A stretch of DNA of 64,000 nucleotides from Cupriavidus plantarum (GTDB lineage: Bacteria; Pseudomonadota; Gammaproteobacteria; Burkholderiales; Burkholderiaceae): NCBI RefSeq assembly GCF_905397285.1, contig NZ_CAJPUX010000002.1:496001-560000 (forward strand), read 5' to 3'. The notes beneath the pieces were generated by a model. That model had not been told where the DNA came from. It searched no databases and saw only the letters and a list, made by a program, of their open reading frames with translations. The translations under genes were made by a program, and so were the position numbers. Below are positions 27,025 to 35,183 of the stretch, piece after piece. Positions within the stretch are counted from its first letter, which is position 1, and each line of letters starts with the position of its first letter.

Positions 27025-27232
27025 GTTGGTTTCTCCTGCGTTCGCTGCCATGACTGAAGCATAGGCGTCCGCCGTTGCGTGGCCTCTCCGACGCACGCCG
27101 ATTGACGTGTAGGAATCGTCGGACGCCGCGTCTTGCGGGCGGATTGCATGTCAAGCATCGTATTGTTATGTTTCCGGACGCTTGAATTTTTCGGGTCCGG
27201 CGCCGTTATTTGACTTGCCGTCCCTCGCCCTG

Positions 27233-27280
27233 CCGCTCGCCTTACCGCTCGCCTTACCGCTCGCCTTACCGCTCGCCTTA
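27233..27280. repeat. Four perfect 12-bp tandem repeats
   Basis: CCGCTCGCCTTA is repeated four times without error in the leader of the MHYT-GGDEF-EAL gene, ending 29 bp before its start. Twelve is a multiple of three, so copy changes would also keep an upstream frame open, but I judge the tract non-coding. Confidence 0.9.
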
Positions 27281-27308
27281 CCGATTTCGCCCTTTCGATG
27301 ATGTCCCG

Positions 27309-29468
27309 ATGATGTCCCCTAGCTACGACGCGCTTCTGGTCCTGTTCTCCCTGCTGGTCGCCGTGCTCGCGTCTTATACCGCGCTCGATCTCACCGGCCG
27401 CATCGCAACCGCGCGCGGTGTGCAGGCACATGTGTGGCTGGCGGGCGGCGCCACGGCGATGGGCTTCGGCATCTGGTCGATGCACTTCGTCGGCATGCTG
27501 GCATTCCGGTTACCGATTCCGCTGGCCTACGACATCGGCATCACGATGCTGTCGCTGGCGATCGCGATCGGGGCATCGGCCTTCGCGCTCTGGCTCGTCT
27601 GTCGCGAAAATCTGCCGTGGCAACGACTGTCGGGCGGTGCGCTCGTGCTGGGCGGGGCGGTCGCAAGCATGCATTACACGGGCATGGCGGCGATGCGCAT
27701 CGAGCCCGGCATTATTTACAACCCCGCGCTGTTCGCGCTCTCGGTGATGATCGCCGTGGCTGCATCGGGCGCGGCGCTCTGGATCGCGTTTCAATTGCGC
27801 CGGAACATGCCGCGCGTGCATCAGCTCCGGCTCGGCGCGGCGGTGATCATGGGCGGCGCGATCGCATCGATGCATTACACGGGCATGGCCGCGGCGGAAT
27901 TCCCGCTGGGCAGCGTGTGCGGGGCCGTGGGAAGGGGCCTGCCCGGCGAGTCGCTCGCGTTGCCGATCCTCGTCATCACGATCTGCGTGCTCGCGGTTGC
28001 GCTGATTACGTCGGTGCTGGACATGCGCCTGGAGATGCGCACCGCCATCATGGCCGAAGCGCTCGGCGCGGCCAACCAGGAACTCGAATTCCTCGCGTTG
28101 CACGACAAGCTGACGCGCCTGCCCAACCGCGCATTGCTCGATGACCGCTTCAATCAGGCCATTCAAGCCAACGTGCGCCAGCAGGGAAGCTTCGCGGTCC
28201 TCTTCGTGGACCTCGACGGATTCAAGGGGATCAACGACAGCTACGGCCATCACGTCGGCGACGCGCTGCTCGTGGAAATCGCGGGGCGGCTGCGCGCGAT
28301 CATGCAGTCTGAGGACACCATCTCCCGTGTGGGCGGCGACGAGTTCGTGCTGCTGGCCCGCGTGGACGAGCCGGCGGACGCGGGCGTCATCGCCGAGTCC
28401 CTGCTGGCCGCGCTGCGCGAGCCTGTCTACGTGGCCGGGCTCACGCTGCATGTCTCGGCCAGCATCGGTATCGCGGTTCACCCGGCCGATGGCGCCGATC
28501 AGGACGCGCTGCTGACGAATGCCGACGCGGCGATGTATCACGCCAAAGCCAGCGGCCGCAACGCGTACTTCTACTTCGAGCGGTCGATGAATCATCAGGC
28601 CCGCGCGCAGCAGACGCTGCTGCAGGATCTGCGCGGCGCGCTCAAGCAGGGGCAGCTGCGCCTGCATTACCAGCCCAAGTACGCGGCGGGCAACGGCGCG
28701 CTGATTGGCGCCGAGGCCTTGCTGCGATGGGACCATCCGGTCCAGGGACTGCTGATGCCGGACCAGTTCATCGCGCTCGCCGAGAAAACGGGTGCGATCG
28801 TGCCGATCGGCAACTGGGTGCTCGACGAAGCGTGCCGCCAGCTGGCGGTGTGGCATTCGGCCGGACAGACGTCGCTATCGATGGCGGTGAATCTATCCGC
28901 CTTGCAGTTCTGCCATGCGGGGATGGTCGAGGCGGTAGCGGAGGCGCTGGCGAATCATCGCGTGCCGCCGTCGTCGCTGACGCTCGAGATCACGGAGAGC
29001 ACGGCAATGCGCGACGTGGAAACCAGTCTCGCGATCCTGACGCGGCTCGACGACATGGGCGTCCGCATCGCCATCGACGATTTCGGCACCGGATATTCGA
29101 GCCTGTTGCACCTCAAGCGGATTCCCGCGAGCGAACTGAAAATCGATCGCGGCTTCGTACGGGAGCTCGAGGAAGATTCGGAAGACGCGGCCATCGTGTC
29201 GGCGATCGTCGCACTGGGACGCACGTTGAACCTGCAGGTGGTGGCGGAAGGGGTAGAGACGGACGAGCAGCGCGAGTTCCTCGCGGGGCTGGGCTGCGAC
29301 GCGCTACAGGGCTATCTGTTTGGCAAGCCCATGCCCCCCGAACAGTTTCCGTCTGCTCCGGCCGCGCCCCGTCGGGCCGCAGCCGCCGCAACCGCCGCAG
29401 CCGCCGTTTGCGTAGTTGACGCCTCGGACACGCCCGTGCCCTTCGAAGGGATTACGCACCCCGCGTGA
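27309..29468 (+). CDS. MHYT-GGDEF-EAL cyclic-di-GMP protein
   Basis: This 719-residue membrane protein has an N-terminal MHYT sensor (about residues 5-230; SMHFVGM, SMHYTGMAAM and SMHYTGMAAA in membrane helices, thought to bind metal or gas). A GGDEF domain with intact RVGGDEFVLL and an EAL domain with GAEALLRW, LEITEST and AIDDFGTGYSSL follow. Both catalytic motifs look intact, so it may make and degrade cyclic-di-GMP. The Ala-rich tail (AAAAATAAAAV) is odd. The start at 27309 gives the first membrane helix at the N-terminus; an upstream open extension encodes the 12-bp repeats and is unlikely. Its end overlaps the next gene by 17 bp, convergently. Confidence 0.9.
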   Translation: MMSPSYDALLVLFSLLVAVLASYTALDLTGRIATARGVQAHVWLAGGATAMGFGIWSMHFVGMLAFRLPIPLAYDIGITMLSLAIAIGASAFALWLVCRENLPWQRLSGGALVLGGAVASMHYTGMAAMRIEPGIIYNPALFALSVMIAVAASGAALWIAFQLRRNMPRVHQLRLGAAVIMGGAIASMHYTGMAAAEFPLGSVCGAVGRGLPGESLALPILVITICVLAVALITSVLDMRLEMRTAIMAEALGAANQELEFLALHDKLTRLPNRALLDDRFNQAIQANVRQQGSFAVLFVDLDGFKGINDSYGHHVGDALLVEIAGRLRAIMQSEDTISRVGGDEFVLLARVDEPADAGVIAESLLAALREPVYVAGLTLHVSASIGIAVHPADGADQDALLTNADAAMYHAKASGRNAYFYFERSMNHQARAQQTLLQDLRGALKQGQLRLHYQPKYAAGNGALIGAEALLRWDHPVQGLLMPDQFIALAEKTGAIVPIGNWVLDEACRQLAVWHSAGQTSLSMAVNLSALQFCHAGMVEAVAEALANHRVPPSSLTLEITESTAMRDVETSLAILTRLDDMGVRIAIDDFGTGYSSLLHLKRIPASELKIDRGFVRELEEDSEDAAIVSAIVALGRTLNLQVVAEGVETDEQREFLAGLGCDALQGYLFGKPMPPEQFPSAPAAPRRAAAAATAAAAVCVVDASDTPVPFEGITHPA

Positions 29469-29700
29469 ACGGATCGCGCTGATCGTGCACGCTCCGTGCG
29501 CCGTCGGTGAACGGGTTGCGCTGGTCGTTCACGGCGCGCGCGCCGTCGGTGTAGATGTCGCGCGCACCTGTGCGTGCACCGTCGAGGTAGGGATCGGCGG
29601 TGCGCGTGCCCGCTCCGCCCGCCGCGCTCGCGATGCCGGCCATACCGGCCAGCGTGGCGAGAAGGGTGGTGGATAGCAAGATATGCCTGAGATTTCGCAT
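29452..29700 (-). CDS. Small exported protein with DGAR repeats
   Basis: This 82-residue precursor has a signal peptide (ILLSTTLLATLAGMAGIASA). The mature part is almost wholly repeats of the type DPYLDGART, DIYTDGARAV, NPFTDGARSV and DPFTRGA. No family is recognised. It is charged, probably unstructured and periplasmic. The start at 29700 follows the weakly purine-rich GGAGTCAACG. The 3' end overlaps the last 17 bp of the GGDEF-EAL gene on the opposite strand. Confidence 0.72.
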   Translation of the reverse strand: MRNLRHILLSTTLLATLAGMAGIASAAGGAGTRTADPYLDGARTGARDIYTDGARAVNDQRNPFTDGARSVHDQRDPFTRGA

Positions 29701-30039
29701 CGTTGACTCCTGTTGGTAGGTCCTCCTGGTGAGGACTGCTTGTCTGGCCGGCGATGTGCCGACCACAACAACAGTCTACGAACCGTCCGGCCACGCGAGC
29801 ATGACTGCGCCATGACAATGCTGTCATGCCGCAAAATCTGCCAGGATTGCCAAAGATGCATGCGATTGCGGCCGTGTCCATGACGCGCGTCACGCGCTTC
29901 GCAAACTTGACCCTCCTATCGAGGGGACTCCGGCCCGAACACGCGGTAGAATGTTTCGCGTTTGTCCTCGCATCGCCGGTTCGATCCGGTTTCCCCGTGT
30001 TCATTTGCCCGCTGCCTCAGGCGGGCCCCGCATAGAGTC
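29701..30039. other. Gene-free stretch between divergent genes
   Basis: This 339-bp gap holds the promoters of the DGAR protein (minus) and the H-NS-like protein (plus). A TAGAAT at 29947-29952 is a possible -10 for the latter, without a clear -35. Nothing else was recognised. Confidence 0.45.
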
Positions 30040-30363
30040 ATGTCCGAGTCAGATTCCGCCAAGCAAGCCGCCGTGACCTGGATCCACGAGCAGATGGAAC
30101 ATCATGGTCTGACGTTCGACGATCTTGTCGAGGCCGGATGCTTCGCCGATATCGAAGCTGCGGATGTCGACGCGCATGAGGAAGGGGAAGGCGCCGGCGA
30201 AGCGAAACCGGATGCGGCCGGTGGCGACAAGCCCGCCGCGCGGCCCACGCCGCTCTATCGCAATGCGATGGGGCAGACGTGGGACGGCACCGGCGAGTAT
30301 CCGGACTGGCTCCAGCGCGCCGTCAACGCCGGCCAGTCGATCGACTTCTATCGCGTCGACTAA
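30040..30363 (+). CDS. Short H-NS-family DNA-binding protein
   Basis: This 107-residue protein has a short helical N-terminus (AKQAAVTWIHEQMEHHGLTFDDL), an acidic Ala/Glu/Gly linker, and an H-NS-type C-terminal AT-hook-like domain (YRNAMGQTWDGTGEYPDWLQ). The core that in H-NS reads TWSGRGR-P is TWDGTGEYP here, so the usual positive minor-groove contacts are missing. It might compete with or modulate other H-NS proteins. Its last 4 bases overlap the convergent multicopper oxidase gene. Confidence 0.75.
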   Translation: MSESDSAKQAAVTWIHEQMEHHGLTFDDLVEAGCFADIEAADVDAHEEGEGAGEAKPDAAGGDKPAARPTPLYRNAMGQTWDGTGEYPDWLQRAVNAGQSIDFYRVD

Positions 30364-31655
30364 CCGCGTTCGGTGTACTCGAACGCGACGGAGCCCTTCG
30401 GGTGCCGGTACCAGCCCGGGTCGCGATAGTCGTCGGCGGCCAGTCCCTCGCGCACCTTCAGCGTCGTGAACATGCCGCCCATTTCGATCGCGCCAAACGG
30501 TCCCTGGCCCGACATCATCGGCAGCGTGTTCTCGGGCAGCGGCATCTTCATCGATCCCATGTCCGCCATGCCTGACTCGCCCATCGCCATATAGTCGGGG
30601 ACCAGCGCGCTCATGCGGCTGGCCAGGTCTTTCTGCGGCACGCCGATCATGGTGGGCATGCTATGACCCATCGCGTTCATCGTGTGGTGCGCCTTGTGGC
30701 AATGGAAGGCCCAGTCGCCCGGATTGTCGGCGATGAATTCGATCGCCCGCATCTGACCCACAGCGACGTCGGTGGTCACCTCGGGCCAGCGCGCGGAGGG
30801 CGGCACCCATCCGCCGTCGGTGCCCGTGACCTCGAAGCGGTGCCCGTGCAGATGGATCGGATGATTCGTCATCGTGAGGTTGCCCACGCGGATGCGCACG
30901 CGGTCGCCGAGTCGCACCGGTAGCGTGTCGATGCCAGGAAACACGCGGCTGTTCCACGTCCACATGTTGAAATCGGTCATCTCCGCGACGCGCGGCGTGT
31001 AGGTGCCGGGGTCGATTGCGTAGGATGCGATGAGAAACACGAAGTCGCGGTCCACGCGCATGCGCCGCGTGTCTCGCGGATGCACGACGATGAAGCCCAT
31101 CATCCCCATGGCCATCTGCACCATTTCGTCCGAGTGCGGGTGGTACATGTACGTACCCGCATGCTTCATCTCGAATTCGTAGACGAAGGTCTTGCCCGGC
31201 GGGATGTGCGGCTGAGAAAGGCCGCCCACGCCGTCCATGCCCGCGGGCAGGATCACGCCGTGCCAGTGCACGGTCGTGTGTTCAGGCAGCTTGTTCGTGA
31301 CGAAGATGCGCACGCGGTCGCCTTCCACGCATTCGATCGTGGGGCCTGGGCTCTGGCCGTTGTAGCCCCACAGGTGCGCGGTCATGCCGGGCGCCATCTC
31401 GCGCTCGACCGGTTCGGCGACCAGATGAAATTCCTTCCATCCGTTGCGCATGCGCCAGGGGAGGGTCCAGCCGTTGAGCGTGGCGACCGGTTGATAGGGC
31501 CTGCCATTGGCGGGTGCCAGTGGCGGCTGCATGATCGGGCTCTGTTGCAGCGGCGCCTCGGGCAGCGCGGCGGCGCCGGCGCGCGAGACCATCGCGGCGC
31601 CCAGCATGGCGGCGGCGGAGCCGCCGAGAAATCGACGTCGGGAAACCATGGTCAT
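30360..31655 (-). CDS. Multicopper oxidase, Tat-exported
   Basis: This 431-residue oxidase has a twin-arginine signal (SRRRFLGGSAAAMLGAA) and the four copper motifs: HWHG, HPHSDE, HPIHLHGH and HCHKAHHTMNAM. It is a laccase-like cuprous or metal oxidase of the periplasm, oxidising Cu(I) or organic substrates. A Met/Gly-rich C-terminal stretch (MAMGESGMADMGSMKM) may bind extra copper. Its ATG overlaps the stop of the outer-membrane-factor gene as ATGA (31652-31655), showing translational coupling in a metal-resistance operon. Confidence 0.92.
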   Translation of the reverse strand: MTMVSRRRFLGGSAAAMLGAAMVSRAGAAALPEAPLQQSPIMQPPLAPANGRPYQPVATLNGWTLPWRMRNGWKEFHLVAEPVEREMAPGMTAHLWGYNGQSPGPTIECVEGDRVRIFVTNKLPEHTTVHWHGVILPAGMDGVGGLSQPHIPPGKTFVYEFEMKHAGTYMYHPHSDEMVQMAMGMMGFIVVHPRDTRRMRVDRDFVFLIASYAIDPGTYTPRVAEMTDFNMWTWNSRVFPGIDTLPVRLGDRVRIRVGNLTMTNHPIHLHGHRFEVTGTDGGWVPPSARWPEVTTDVAVGQMRAIEFIADNPGDWAFHCHKAHHTMNAMGHSMPTMIGVPQKDLASRMSALVPDYMAMGESGMADMGSMKMPLPENTLPMMSGQGPFGAIEMGGMFTTLKVREGLAADDYRDPGWYRHPKGSVAFEYTERG

Positions 31656-33022
31656 CGTTGTTCCGTGGGAGTGGGGCCATCGGGCAAGCGGCCACCGAGC
31701 GCGCTGCGCAGTTCCGCGTCAGCGAGCCAGAAATCGCGCTGGGCGTCGAGGTAGCCGTTGACGGCGGCGATCTGGTCGCGCGCATCGGCGAGGAGTTCGA
31801 AGACGCTCAGCAGCATGCCGTTGTAGCGCAGCAGGTGTTCGTTGCCGATGCGCTTGCGCAGCGGCACGACCTCGTCGCGGTAATGGCGCGCGATGTCATA
31901 GCGCGCCTGGACGGACGCGTAGCGCTCGCGCACCGACGAGCGTGCCGCGATGGCGCTGTCCGCGAGTTGGGCGGCGGCCTGCGTGTAGACGGCTTCCGCG
32001 CGTGCCACGCGCGCGGTGCCCCAGTCGAACAGCGGCACTTCGATATCGATGCCGTAGCCCGTTTCCCTGCGGCCGTTGTCGCTGTTGTGCAGGTATCCCA
32101 CGTCGATCACGCTGACGAATCGGGTGGCGCGCGTGAGGCCTAGCGAGCGGGCCAGGCTTTCCAGTTGCGCGCGGCCGGCTTGCAGGTCGAGCCGCTGGGC
32201 GATGGCGTAGCTTTCAAGGTCCTGCATTTCGGGTCGCGTGCCGGGGAGGTCGGGCAGCCGTTCGGGCAGGCGGTACTGCTGCGCGTCGTCGCCCCACAGG
32301 CCGAGCTGGCGCGTGAGCCGTTCGCGCGTGGTGATCGTGCGTTCGCGGGCGCGGGCGAGTTGGGCGGCGGCTTCTGCGTAGAACGCCTGCTCGCGGGCGT
32401 GGTCGAGCGCGCTCATGTTGCCCGCGCGGGCCATGTCTCTGGCGAACAGGGCGCCGGTCTCGGCGGTGCGGCGCACCTGCTCGGCATAGCGCATGGCTTG
32501 TTCGGCGGCAACGGCCTCCACCCATGCGCGCCGCGTCGCTTCGGCGTGTCCCAGGACGGCGTCGGCGGCTTGCAGGCGCGCCTGCGCGAAGCGGTTGTCC
32601 TCGATGCGGGCGGCGAAAGGCAGGGCGAGCAGGTTCATCACGCCGATGGTCACGGCGCGATCGATCTTGAGCACGTCGCCGCCGCTCTTGCGGCTGAAGG
32701 AAAAGCCGGGGTTTGGCAGGCGGGTGGCCTGCACGTAGTCGGCTTCGGCGATGCCTAGGTTGGCGAACTGCGCCTGCAGCGCGGGACTGTTGAGCAGCGC
32801 GACCTGAATCGCGGCGTCGGCGTCGAGCGGCGCGGCAAGCAACTCGCGCGTCCTCGCGCGCGCGGCGCTGCGGTCGCCGTCGGTACGGAGCCATGCCGCG
32901 TCCTTGCCGAGCCGCTCCCGCGCGGTATCGGCCACGGGCGTGAAGCCACCGTCCGCCGAGAACTGCGCGCAGCCGGCCAGCAGCGAGGCGGATAGCAGTG
33001 CCGCCAGAGTGTTAGTGCGCAT
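31652..33022 (-). CDS. TolC/CusC-family outer-membrane efflux lipoprotein
   Basis: This 456-residue outer-membrane factor has a lipobox (SLLAGC) and two OEP repeats of long helices (AAIQVALLNSPALQAQFANL, later RVARAEAVYTQAAAQLADSA). It would form the channel of a tripartite metal efflux pump, but no RND or membrane-fusion gene lies nearby. Its start at 33022 overlaps the end of the His/Met-repeat gene by 11 bp, and its stop overlaps the multicopper oxidase start. The likely metal is copper or silver, from context. Confidence 0.88.
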   Translation of the reverse strand: MRTNTLAALLSASLLAGCAQFSADGGFTPVADTARERLGKDAAWLRTDGDRSAARARTRELLAAPLDADAAIQVALLNSPALQAQFANLGIAEADYVQATRLPNPGFSFSRKSGGDVLKIDRAVTIGVMNLLALPFAARIEDNRFAQARLQAADAVLGHAEATRRAWVEAVAAEQAMRYAEQVRRTAETGALFARDMARAGNMSALDHAREQAFYAEAAAQLARARERTITTRERLTRQLGLWGDDAQQYRLPERLPDLPGTRPEMQDLESYAIAQRLDLQAGRAQLESLARSLGLTRATRFVSVIDVGYLHNSDNGRRETGYGIDIEVPLFDWGTARVARAEAVYTQAAAQLADSAIAARSSVRERYASVQARYDIARHYRDEVVPLRKRIGNEHLLRYNGMLLSVFELLADARDQIAAVNGYLDAQRDFWLADAELRSALGGRLPDGPTPTEQR

Positions 33023-33593
33023 GCGTCGGCTCCTGCATCGTAGGCAGCGCGTGACCCGCATGTGGGTCGGGCGCGGCCATGTTGTGGCCGGCATGTGGGT
33101 CGGGCGCGGCCATGTTGTGGCCGGCGTGCGGATCGGGCGGGGCTATGTTGTGGCCGGCGTGCGGATCGGGCGCGGCCATGTTGTGGCCAGCATGTGGGTC
33201 GGGCGCGGCCATGGTGTGGCCGGCATGCGGGTCGGGCGCAGCCATGGTGTGGCCGGCATGTGGGTCGGGCGCGGCCATGTTGTGGCCAGCATGTGGGTCG
33301 GGCGCGGCCATGTTGTGGCCAGCATGTGGGTCGGGCGCGGCCATGTTGTGGCCGGCATGCCCGGCCTGGGCGGCCACGTTGATGTTGGACTGGCGCCAGC
33401 TGGCGATGGGCGCCGGCGCGAAGGGCGTGTAGCCGTCGAGCGCGCCAACGGCGGGCAATGGCGGCACGGCCGCGCGGGGGTCGAGCGGGTCTGGCGCGGG
33501 CTGAGGGTGGGACGATGGCGCCGATGCCTGGGCCGCGGCATAGGCGGCAGGCAGCATCAGGCAGGCAATCGCCAGAATGCGCAACAATGGCAT
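33012..33593 (-). CDS. Periplasmic His/Met-rich repeat protein
   Basis: This 193-residue precursor has a signal peptide (LLRILAIACLMLPAAYAAAQ), a Pro-rich segment, and nine near-perfect copies of an 11-residue unit (HAGHNMAAPDP, with variants T for N and IAP for MAA) plus a partial tenth. Each unit offers two His and one Met, a ligand set typical of Cu(I)/Cu(II) or Ag(I) carriers. The protein is likely a periplasmic copper sponge or chaperone for the coupled oxidase and efflux channel. No known family is recognised outside the repeats. Confidence 0.82.
   Translation of the reverse strand: MPLLRILAIACLMLPAAYAAAQASAPSSHPQPAPDPLDPRAAVPPLPAVGALDGYTPFAPAPIASWRQSNINVAAQAGHAGHNMAAPDPHAGHNMAAPDPHAGHNMAAPDPHAGHTMAAPDPHAGHTMAAPDPHAGHNMAAPDPHAGHNIAPPDPHAGHNMAAPDPHAGHNMAAPDPHAGHALPTMQEPTHAH
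33042..33359 (-). repeat. 33-bp coding minisatellite, about 9.6 copies
   Basis: The DNA of the HAGHNMAAPDP array repeats every 33 bases, with only a few substitutions between copies. Such identity favours copy-number change by slippage or recombination, always in frame. Confidence 0.93.
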
Positions 33594-33754
33594 GACGAAC
33601 CTCGAGTACGGAGGCGACGCGATCAGCGCGTCAGGGAATCCCGGCGGAGCCAGCGGTAGACGCTTCGCCGGAGCGAACGCAATGCATGCGGCAATCCGCA
33701 ACGCGCCGCGCGCGATTCAGCGCGCGCGGGCGTGCGATGGACGCACGTGGGGTG

Positions 33755-34264
33755 TCAGCAGAGGGGAGTGGGCGGGCGCTCGGCCGGCAGGGGGAGGTAG
33801 CTCGCGAACGCGGCAGGCGCCGCAAGCGGTGCGGCATGACGCTGGTGAATCAGCGCCACGGCAGGAATTTCAGGCAGCAGCATCGCACCCGCCGCGCAGG
33901 CGGCACAGGCGCTGCACATGCCACCAGCATGGTGCCCGGCATGCGAACCCATATGCGAGGCATGCTTGCCGATCGGCAGCATCGTCCCCGCATCGCGGCC
34001 CTTGTCGCCGGCATCGTGCCAGACGGGCTGATCGTCGGCCTCGCTCACGCTCTGCATATGGCAGTGGCCGTGCACGGACGCCTGCGCGCCGTCCACACCG
34101 ATCTCCGCCTCGGCCTCCGCCTTGACGGCCGCATGGCGCTCCGTCATCGACAGGCCCGCCGCTTCCGCCGCGCTGCACACCATCATGACGGCCGCCGCGG
34201 CACCCTGGATGGGGAGCGCGAACATGGCGAGACACAACAGGAAGCTGGCGAACAGACGTTTCAT
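33755..34264 (-). CDS. CzcI-like exported metal-resistance protein
   Basis: This 169-residue precursor has a signal peptide (RLFASFLLCLAMFALPIQGA), a His/Cys-rich middle (HASHMGSHAGHHAGGMCSACAACAAG) and a C-terminus ending PLPAERPPTPLC. The arrangement recalls CzcI/CopI-type periplasmic proteins next to metal efflux genes in Cupriavidus, which modulate metal sensing or bind metal. The match is by pattern, not strong identity. It is divergent from the two-component system and precedes the His/Met-repeat operon. Confidence 0.62.
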   Translation of the reverse strand: MKRLFASFLLCLAMFALPIQGAAAAVMMVCSAAEAAGLSMTERHAAVKAEAEAEIGVDGAQASVHGHCHMQSVSEADDQPVWHDAGDKGRDAGTMLPIGKHASHMGSHAGHHAGGMCSACAACAAGAMLLPEIPAVALIHQRHAAPLAAPAAFASYLPLPAERPPTPLC

Positions 34265-34372
34265 TGCAGACTGCGGACGAGAAGACCGTATAGCGAGCGG
34301 TAACAAGATGCGTGAAAAGGACAGCGCGCATTGTACCGGGTTTGCACGGATAGAAACCGGCGCGTCAACGTG

Positions 34373-34387
34373 ACATTTCTGCAATGT
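34373..34387. promoter_or_regulatory. Candidate response-regulator operator
   Basis: ACATTTCTGCAATGT is a 5-5-5 inverted repeat between the divergent CzcI-like and response-regulator genes. It resembles the ACATT/AATGT half sites bound by CopR/CzcR-type regulators. The assignment is tentative. Confidence 0.45.
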
Positions 34388-34488
34388 GCGACCCTCCCGG
34401 TGAATCCTCGGCTATCGTGCGGTTCTGAACAACGGAAATCCGGACGCGCCGCCGAAAACCACCGCGGCGTGTCCATGAGTGATTGTCA

Positions 34489-35166
34489 ATGCGCATCCTG
34501 ATCGTGGAAGACGAACCCAAGGCGGGCGACTACCTGCTGAAGGGACTGACCGAATCCGGCTTCGTGGCCGACCTCGCGCGCGACGGCGCGGATGGGCTGG
34601 CCCATGCCCGCGAGCATCACTACGACCTGATCGTGCTCGACGTGATGCTGCCCGTCGTCGATGGCTGGCAGGTGCTGCGCGAACTGCGGCGCGACAAGGA
34701 CACGCCCGTGCTATGCCTGACCGCGCGAGACGAACTGTCGGACCGCCTCAAGGGCCTCGAGCTCGGCGCCGACGACTATATGGTCAAGCCGTTCGCGTTC
34801 GCGGAACTGGTCATGCGCATCCGCACCATCCTGCGCCGCGGCCCGTTGCGGGAGAGCGAGTTCATGGAGGTCGCCGACCTCCAGATCGATGCGATCCGCC
34901 GGCGCGTGACGCGCGCGGGCCAGCGTATCGACCTGACCTCCAAGGAGTTCGCGCTGCTGCAATTGCTGGCGCGCCGCCGGGGCGAGGTGCTGTCGCGCTC
35001 GCTGATTGCCTCGCAGGTGTGGGACATGAACTTCGACAGCAACACCAACGTGGTCGATGTATCGATCCGGCGCCTGCGCGCCAAGGTCGACGACCCATTC
35101 CCCCGCAAGCTCATCCATACGCGCCGTGGCATGGGCTATGTGCTCGACGACGTCGATGAAGCGTGA
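34489..35166 (+). CDS. OmpR-family response regulator, heavy-metal type (CopR/CzcR-like)
   Basis: This 225-residue response regulator has a receiver domain with phospho-acceptor D51 (IVLDVMLP), the LTARDE and VKPFAFAEL signatures, and a C-terminal winged helix ([32 protein letters not shown]). I take ATG 34489 over the TTG two codons earlier. Its closest relatives control copper, zinc or silver resistance. It is followed by its kinase after 17 bp and is divergent from the metal operon it presumably activates. Confidence 0.92.
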   Translation: MRILIVEDEPKAGDYLLKGLTESGFVADLARDGADGLAHAREHHYDLIVLDVMLPVVDGWQVLRELRRDKDTPVLCLTARDELSDRLKGLELGADDYMVKPFAFAELVMRIRTILRRGPLRESEFMEVADLQIDAIRRRVTRAGQRIDLTSKEFALLQLLARRRGEVLSRSLIASQVWDMNFDSNTNVVDVSIRRLRAKVDDPFPRKLIHTRRGMGYVLDDVDEA

Positions 35167-35183
35167 GTGATGGAGGTGCGGGT

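Noticed and set aside
27210..27308. In-frame N-terminal extension of the MHYT protein encoding SPYR repeats
   Set aside because: It comes from the 12-bp repeats, lacks a ribosome-binding site and would place charged repeats before the first membrane helix.
33042..33359. Possible CRISPR array because of regular 33-bp periodicity
   Set aside because: Units are contiguous without unique spacers and encode protein repeats; no cas genes are present.
33062..33432. Plus-strand open frames across the minisatellite (repeats rich in Cys, Gly, Arg or Trp)
   Set aside because: They are shadows of the HAGHNMAAPDP gene on the minus strand, which has a signal peptide and operon coupling.
34483..34488. TTG start two codons upstream of the response regulator
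   Set aside because: ATG 34489 begins exactly at the conserved MRILIVEDE and is the usual start in the family.
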